NCBI RefSeq assembly: GCF_002754195.1
Contig: NZ_PEEU01000001.1
Span: forward strand, 3,224,001-3,288,000
DNA from: Flavobacterium sp. 9
GTDB taxonomy: Bacteria; Bacteroidota; Bacteroidia; Flavobacteriales; Flavobacteriaceae
DNA length: 64,000 nt
Reading direction: 5' to 3'
The position numbers and the translations under genes were made by a program. Positions 59,607-64,000 of this stretch are shown here, one piece after another. Below the pieces are notes generated by a model. That model was not told where the DNA came from. It saw nothing but the letters and a program-made list of their open reading frames with translations, and did not search any database. How positions within the stretch are numbered: the first letter of the stretch is position 1; each line of letters opens with the position of its first letter.

Positions 59607-62600
59607 AAACGCCTTATATACAATGTATGATAATCTGCCTAAAAACGAGCAGATTGCCAAACAATTACTAGAACAAAATCAGATAAAAATGCATCTTAAC
59701 GGATTGTTAGGATCAGCAGTTTCATTTGTCGTGCGCGCTGTTTTCAAGAAGACAGAGTTGCCTTTTTTGATTGTTCTGGACAATAAAGAAGAAGCCGCTT
59801 ATTATTTGAACGATCTCGAGCAAATGATTGGCGAGCAGGATGTTTTGTTTTATCCTGCGTCTTTTCGTCGCCCTTATCAGGTTGATGAAACAGATAATGC
59901 GAATGTTTTGCTTCGCGCTGAGGTTTTAAACCGAATCAATTCCCGAAAAAAACCAGCCATAATTGTTACGTATCCAGAAGCACTTTTTGAGAAAGTAGTT
60001 ACGCGTCAGCAATTAGACAAGAATACTTTAAAAGTCGCTTTGAATGATAAAATTTCGATTGACTTTATCAACGAAGTTTTATTCGAATATGAATTCAAAA
60101 GAGTCGATTTTATTACAGAACCCGGAGAATTTTCGGTTCGTGGAGGTATTGTCGATGTCTTCTCTTTTTCAAACGATCATCCTTATAGAATTGAATTTTT
60201 TGGAAATGAAGTAGACAGCATCAGAAGTTTTGATGTCGAAACGCAATTATCTGTAGAAACTCATAAAAAAATTACCATAATCCCGAATGTCGAAAACAAG
60301 ATATTTCAGGAAAACCGAGAAAGTTTCTTAGATTATATTGCTGAGAAAACGGTTCTCTTTATTCAAAATACAGACGGACTTTTTAGTCAGTTAGACAAAC
60401 AATTTGCGAGAGCCGAAGAAGCTTTTGAGAAATTATCCAAAGAAATAAAACACGCCCAACCCGAACAATTATTCTTAAATCAGGCTTCGTTTATCAAACG
60501 TGCTTTAGATTTTTCGGTTGTAGAATTGGCTTCAAAGCCAATTTTCAAAACAAGTAAAACATTCGAATTTCATATTCAGCCACAGCCATCTTTCAACAAA
60601 CAATTTGATTTGTTATTGAATAATTTAAGTGACAATCATTTTAACGGATACAAGAATTATTTGTTCTGTTCGAATGAAACACAGGCAAAACGTTTTCATG
60701 ATATTTTTGAAACTTTAGACGAAGCAAATTCCGAGAATATTCGCAAGCAATATCATACCGTTGTATTGCCTTTGTACCAAGGTTTTATTGACGAAGAAAA
60801 TCAAATAACGGCGTATACAGATCATCAGATTTTTGAGCGTTATCATAAATTCAACATCAAAAACGGTTATTCTAAAAAGCAAAATATTACGCTTAAGGAA
60901 TTAACCTCGCTTTCGGTTGGTGATTATGTAACGCATATCGATCACGGAATTGGAAAGTTTGGCGGATTGCAGAAAATTCAGGTTGAAGGAAAAACGCAGG
61001 AAGCCATAAAACTGGTTTATGCAGATAATGATATTGTTTATGTGAGCATTCACTCGCTTCATAAAATCTCGAAATACAACGGAAAAGACGGAACTCCGCC
61101 TAAAATTTATAAGTTAGGATCGAACGCCTGGAAAATTTTAAAACAAAAAACCAAAGCGCGCGTCAAACATATTGCTTTCAACTTGATTCAGTTGTATGCA
61201 AAACGTCGTTTAGAAAAAGGTTTTCAATTTGCGCCGGACAGTTATTTGCAAAACGAATTAGAAAGTTCGTTTATTTATGAAGATACACCGGATCAAACCA
61301 AATCAACGCAAGAAGTAAAAGCTGATATGGAAAGCGATCGCCCAATGGATCGTTTGGTTTGTGGTGACGTAGGTTTCGGGAAAACGGAAGTTGCGATTCG
61401 TGCCGCTTTCAAAGCCGTAGACAATAGCAAACAAGTTGCCGTTTTGGTTCCGACGACTATTTTGGCGTACCAACATTATAGAACTTTTACCGAAAGATTA
61501 AAAGATATGCCGGTTTCAATAGGTTATTTAAACCGATTTAGAACTGCAAAACAAAAAGCGCAAACCCTAAAAGATCTGGCTGAAGGAAAATTGGATATTG
61601 TCATAGGAACACATCAATTAGTAAATAAAAATGTAGTTTTTAAAGACTTAGGTTTATTGATTGTCGATGAGGAACAAAAGTTTGGAGTAAACGTAAAAGA
61701 TAAATTGAAGACGATTGCGGCAAATGTTGATACATTAACATTAACGGCAACGCCAATCCCGAGAACGCTTCAGTTTTCGTTAATGGCGGCAAGAGATTTA
61801 TCAGTAATTACGACGCCTCCGCCAAATCGTTATCCTATAGAAACAAATGTGGTTAGTTTTAATGAAGAAGTAATTCGTGATGCGATTTCGTATGAAATTC
61901 AGCGTAACGGACAAGTTTTCTTCATTAATAACCGAATCGAAAATATAAAAGAAGTTGCCGGAATGATTCAGCGTTTGGTTCCAAATGCCAGAGTCGGAAT
62001 TGGTCACGGACAAATGGAAGGCGCCAAACTCGAGGAATTGATGTTAGGTTTCATGAATGGAGATTTCGATGTTTTGGTAGCAACCACTATTATCGAAAGC
62101 GGTTTGGATGTTCCAAATGCCAACACGATTTTTATCAATAATGCCAACAATTTCGGATTATCAGATTTGCATCAAATGCGTGGACGTGTAGGACGAAGTA
62201 ACAAAAAAGCATTCTGTTATTTCATCTGTCCTCCGTATTCATCGATGACCGAAGACGCCAGAAAACGTATTCAGGCGTTGGAACAATTTAGCGAATTAGG
62301 GAGTGGTTTCAATATTGCGATGAAAGATCTTGAAATTCGTGGTGCGGGAGATTTATTAGGTGGTGAACAAAGTGGTTTCATTAATGAAATTGGTTTTGAT
62401 ACATACCAAAAAATCATGAACGAAGCGATCGAAGAATTAAAAGAAAACGAATTCAAAGATTTATATCCTGAAGAGAATGATATTGAAACCAAAGAATACG
62501 TAAAAGATCTACAAATTGATACTGATTTTGAGCTTTTATTTTCTGATGAATATATCAATAATGTCACAGAACGTTTGAGTTTATACAACGAATTAGGTTC

Positions 62601-62964
62601 TGTAAAAAATGAAGCCGAATTAGTCATTTTCCAGAATAAATTAATTGACCGTTTTGGTCCAATGCCTCCGCGCGCCAATGCTTTGATGAACAGTATTCGG
62701 ATCAAATGGATTGCGACAGCTGTTGGTATTGAAAAACTGGTGATGAAAAAAGGTAAAATGATTGGTTATTTTGTTTCAGATCAGCAATCAGATTATTATC
62801 AATCGAAGCGTTTCCATAAAATGATAAAGTTTGTGCAAACTCACAGTAATCTTTGTCAGATGAAAGAAAAACAAACTCCAAATGGTTTACGACTTTTACT
62901 GACTTTCGACAATGTAAAATCTACCAAACGAGCTTTGGAATTGATGGAAATGTTGGGAGAATAA
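59599..62964 (+). CDS. mfd: Transcription-repair coupling factor Mfd
   Basis: A 1,121-residue ATPase that removes stalled RNA polymerase and recruits UvrA. It has a UvrB-like N-terminal part (GLLGSAVSFVVRAVF, DVLFYPASFRRPYQVDETDNANVL), a CarD-type RNA-polymerase-interaction domain (SLSVGDYVTHIDHGIGKFGGL, from about residue 436), a RecG-like motor with Walker A CGDVGFGKTE (about 587-596) and DEEQKFGV box, and a C-terminal TRCF domain. The start is a TTG at 59599 overlapping the previous gene; the ATG at 59623 is the alternative. Confidence 0.95.
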   Translation: MTKNALYTMYDNLPKNEQIAKQLLEQNQIKMHLNGLLGSAVSFVVRAVFKKTELPFLIVLDNKEEAAYYLNDLEQMIGEQDVLFYPASFRRPYQVDETDNANVLLRAEVLNRINSRKKPAIIVTYPEALFEKVVTRQQLDKNTLKVALNDKISIDFINEVLFEYEFKRVDFITEPGEFSVRGGIVDVFSFSNDHPYRIEFFGNEVDSIRSFDVETQLSVETHKKITIIPNVENKIFQENRESFLDYIAEKTVLFIQNTDGLFSQLDKQFARAEEAFEKLSKEIKHAQPEQLFLNQASFIKRALDFSVVELASKPIFKTSKTFEFHIQPQPSFNKQFDLLLNNLSDNHFNGYKNYLFCSNETQAKRFHDIFETLDEANSENIRKQYHTVVLPLYQGFIDEENQITAYTDHQIFERYHKFNIKNGYSKKQNITLKELTSLSVGDYVTHIDHGIGKFGGLQKIQVEGKTQEAIKLVYADNDIVYVSIHSLHKISKYNGKDGTPPKIYKLGSNAWKILKQKTKARVKHIAFNLIQLYAKRRLEKGFQFAPDSYLQNELESSFIYEDTPDQTKSTQEVKADMESDRPMDRLVCGDVGFGKTEVAIRAAFKAVDNSKQVAVLVPTTILAYQHYRTFTERLKDMPVSIGYLNRFRTAKQKAQTLKDLAEGKLDIVIGTHQLVNKNVVFKDLGLLIVDEEQKFGVNVKDKLKTIAANVDTLTLTATPIPRTLQFSLMAARDLSVITTPPPNRYPIETNVVSFNEEVIRDAISYEIQRNGQVFFINNRIENIKEVAGMIQRLVPNARVGIGHGQMEGAKLEELMLGFMNGDFDVLVATTIIESGLDVPNANTIFINNANNFGLSDLHQMRGRVGRSNKKAFCYFICPPYSSMTEDARKRIQALEQFSELGSGFNIAMKDLEIRGAGDLLGGEQSGFINEIGFDTYQKIMNEAIEELKENEFKDLYPEENDIETKEYVKDLQIDTDFELLFSDEYINNVTERLSLYNELGSVKNEAELVIFQNKLIDRFGPMPPRANALMNSIRIKWIATAVGIEKLVMKKGKMIGYFVSDQQSDYYQSKRFHKMIKFVQTHSNLCQMKEKQTPNGLRLLLTFDNVKSTKRALELMEMLGE

Positions 62965-63008
62965 TGTTGTTTTTTAGGAGCAGATCAATTTAGTTTCAGA
63001 AGAACATT

Positions 63009-63078
63009 AGTCCCGCTATCCCTTACAATCTTTTGTCCCAAACAACGGGACAAAAGGATTTTCAGTTCTATCGGGGCT
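63009..63078. repeat. Intergenic palindrome, GATAGC/TATCGGGGCT type
   Basis: AGTCCCGCTATC at 63009 and TATCGGGGCT ending at 63078 form outer arms; AATCTTTTGTCCC and GGGACAAAAGGATT form an inner stem with one bulged base around a 7-base loop. It lies after mfd and can act as its terminator. Similar units are common in flavobacterial genomes in my experience. Confidence 0.65.
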
Positions 63079-63179
63079 AGACGAGAAATCTAGTAATTCT
63101 ATGAACTTTACTATTGATTTTTAATGATGCAATAAGAAGCTATTAAAGAATATTTCAAACGAGTTTATCAGAGACTTCT

Positions 63180-63911
63180 CTATTTATTCTGATCTAACAA
63201 GATCTCGGTCATATTCTTATAATTATTAAGAAACCCTTTGGTGACTAAATAATGTTCTGTTTCTTCATAATCAATTTGTCTTATTCCTTTTTCATCCAAT
63301 TGATATATTATCGCTTTTGGATAAGCCAAAAGAATTGGAGAGTGTGTAGCGATTATAAATTGGGAATTGTTATTTACATGTTCATCAATTGCAGTAAATA
63401 GAGTAAGTTGTCTCATGGGAGATAAAGCTGCTTCGGGCTCATCAAAAATATAAAGACCATCACCACCTAATCTTTCAGTAAGGATTTTCATGAAAGATTC
63501 ACCATGAGAACATTCGTGTAAAGAGTGTCCTGTTCCTTGTAGATTATCAGTTTCTTCCATATAGGTTGCAAGGTTATAAAAACTTTCAGCTCTTAGAAAA
63601 TAAGAATCTTTAGGAAGAATATGACTTTTGATAATCTTAAGATAATTAAAAAGACCTGAGATATTTTGATGGTTGCTAAAGCGAGCATGTTTGCTTCCTC
63701 CTTCTTGTCCCAGTCCCATACTTAAAGCAATGGCTTCGATTAATGTAGATTTTCCAGAACCATTTTCTCCCACAATAAAAGTAACATCTGAATGAAACTC
63801 CATTTTATCCAATTCTTTTATAGATGGTATCGTAAAAGGGTATTGCTCATAATTGGAAATCAACTCTTTTTTGATGGAGATTTCTTTTAAATATGGTTTA
63901 TTTGTTATCAC
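63180..63911 (-). CDS. AAA family ATPase of the ABC/SMC-like type
   Basis: A 243-residue single-domain ATPase. Walker A GENGSGKST (48-56), ABC-like signature CSHGESF, Walker B LYIFDEPEAALS and the H-loop ATHSPILLAYP are complete. The family (often called AAA_21/YbaN-type ATPases) occurs as stand-alone proteins and as ATPase partners in nuclease or defence pairs (as in OLD/Gabija/retron-type systems). No partner lies in the 215 bases downstream, and the upstream side is at the window edge. The role is unknown. Confidence 0.85.
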   Translation of the reverse strand: MITNKPYLKEISIKKELISNYEQYPFTIPSIKELDKMEFHSDVTFIVGENGSGKSTLIEAIALSMGLGQEGGSKHARFSNHQNISGLFNYLKIIKSHILPKDSYFLRAESFYNLATYMEETDNLQGTGHSLHECSHGESFMKILTERLGGDGLYIFDEPEAALSPMRQLTLFTAIDEHVNNNSQFIIATHSPILLAYPKAIIYQLDEKGIRQIDYEETEHYLVTKGFLNNYKNMTEILLDQNK

Positions 63912-64000
63912 TTAATGAGATAGTTTTAATTGAACGGAAGTAGTCTTCAAAAGTAAAACAATTTGATGTAAGAGTTCTTCAAATAAAAAAATGATAAAAG

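Noticed and set aside
63180..63911. Two-gene defence system with the AAA ATPase
   Set aside because: No nuclease or effector partner is visible downstream, and the upstream side ends with the window; it cannot be judged.

Overview
The window reads as a chromosomal segment of a Flavobacterium-like member of the Bacteroidota. The evidence is low G+C content, -7 promoter boxes of the TAnnTTTG type, weak Shine-Dalgarno signals, a type IX secretion (T9SS) sorting domain, a TonB-dependent receptor paired with a DUF5689 lipoprotein, and a suf cluster whose flavobacterial tail is sufE, a DUF59 gene, DUF2480 and DUF3078. No phage, plasmid or CRISPR locus is visible.

Layout. (1) 1-13.4 kb is a plus-strand run of envelope genes of unknown function: a 5'-cut HAD phosphatase, an outer-membrane transporter-like gene, two DUF1254/DUF1214 genes, DUF2490, DUF2252, DUF2092, DUF6515, DUF4136, a membrane-anchored AraC regulator and two beta-barrel proteins. 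An IS3-family element (1472-2705) sits between a truncated transporter gene and a DUF1254/DUF1214 gene that has lost its N-terminal half. (2) 13.6-20.6 kb holds a secreted C1 peptidase, a very AT-rich SIR2-STAND (NLR-like) defence gene broken near its 3' end by a frameshift, two XRE regulators and an exported TPR-like protein. (3) 20.7-34.9 kb is mostly housekeeping and transport: twin tRNA-Asn genes, rseP, an OYE-type oxidoreductase, a Gfo/Idh/MocA oxidoreductase, an MFS transporter, a TonB receptor plus DUF5689 lipoprotein, hflX and DUF3078.

(4) 33.9-45.8 kb is the SUF iron-sulfur cluster locus on the minus strand (sufA-like, sufB, sufC, sufD, sufS, sufE, DUF59, DUF2480, DUF3078). It carries four apparent insertions: a flavodoxin-fold oxidoreductase between sufB and sufC, a four-helix-bundle gene between sufC and sufD, a two-gene plus-strand insert between sufD and sufS, and a GxxExxY gene between sufE and the DUF59 gene. 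The GxxExxY and four-helix-bundle genes are each bracketed by inverted repeats, and a gene-free palindrome built on the same core as the four-helix-bundle flanks lies one gene away. These look like small repeat-bounded cassettes and are the most unusual structure in the window, together with the broken SIR2-STAND gene.

(5) 46-64 kb holds a coiled-coil membrane protein, an MBL-fold hydrolase, a T9SS-secreted leucine-rich-repeat protein with a partner FN3 lipoprotein, an S8 peptidase followed by an M1 peptidase, a DUF418 membrane protein, an epimerase-type threonine dehydrogenase, a lipoprotein overlapping mfd, and an AAA ATPase. Long imperfect palindromes of GCAAAG-rich or CGGATT-rich type fill many intergenic gaps from 24 kb onward.
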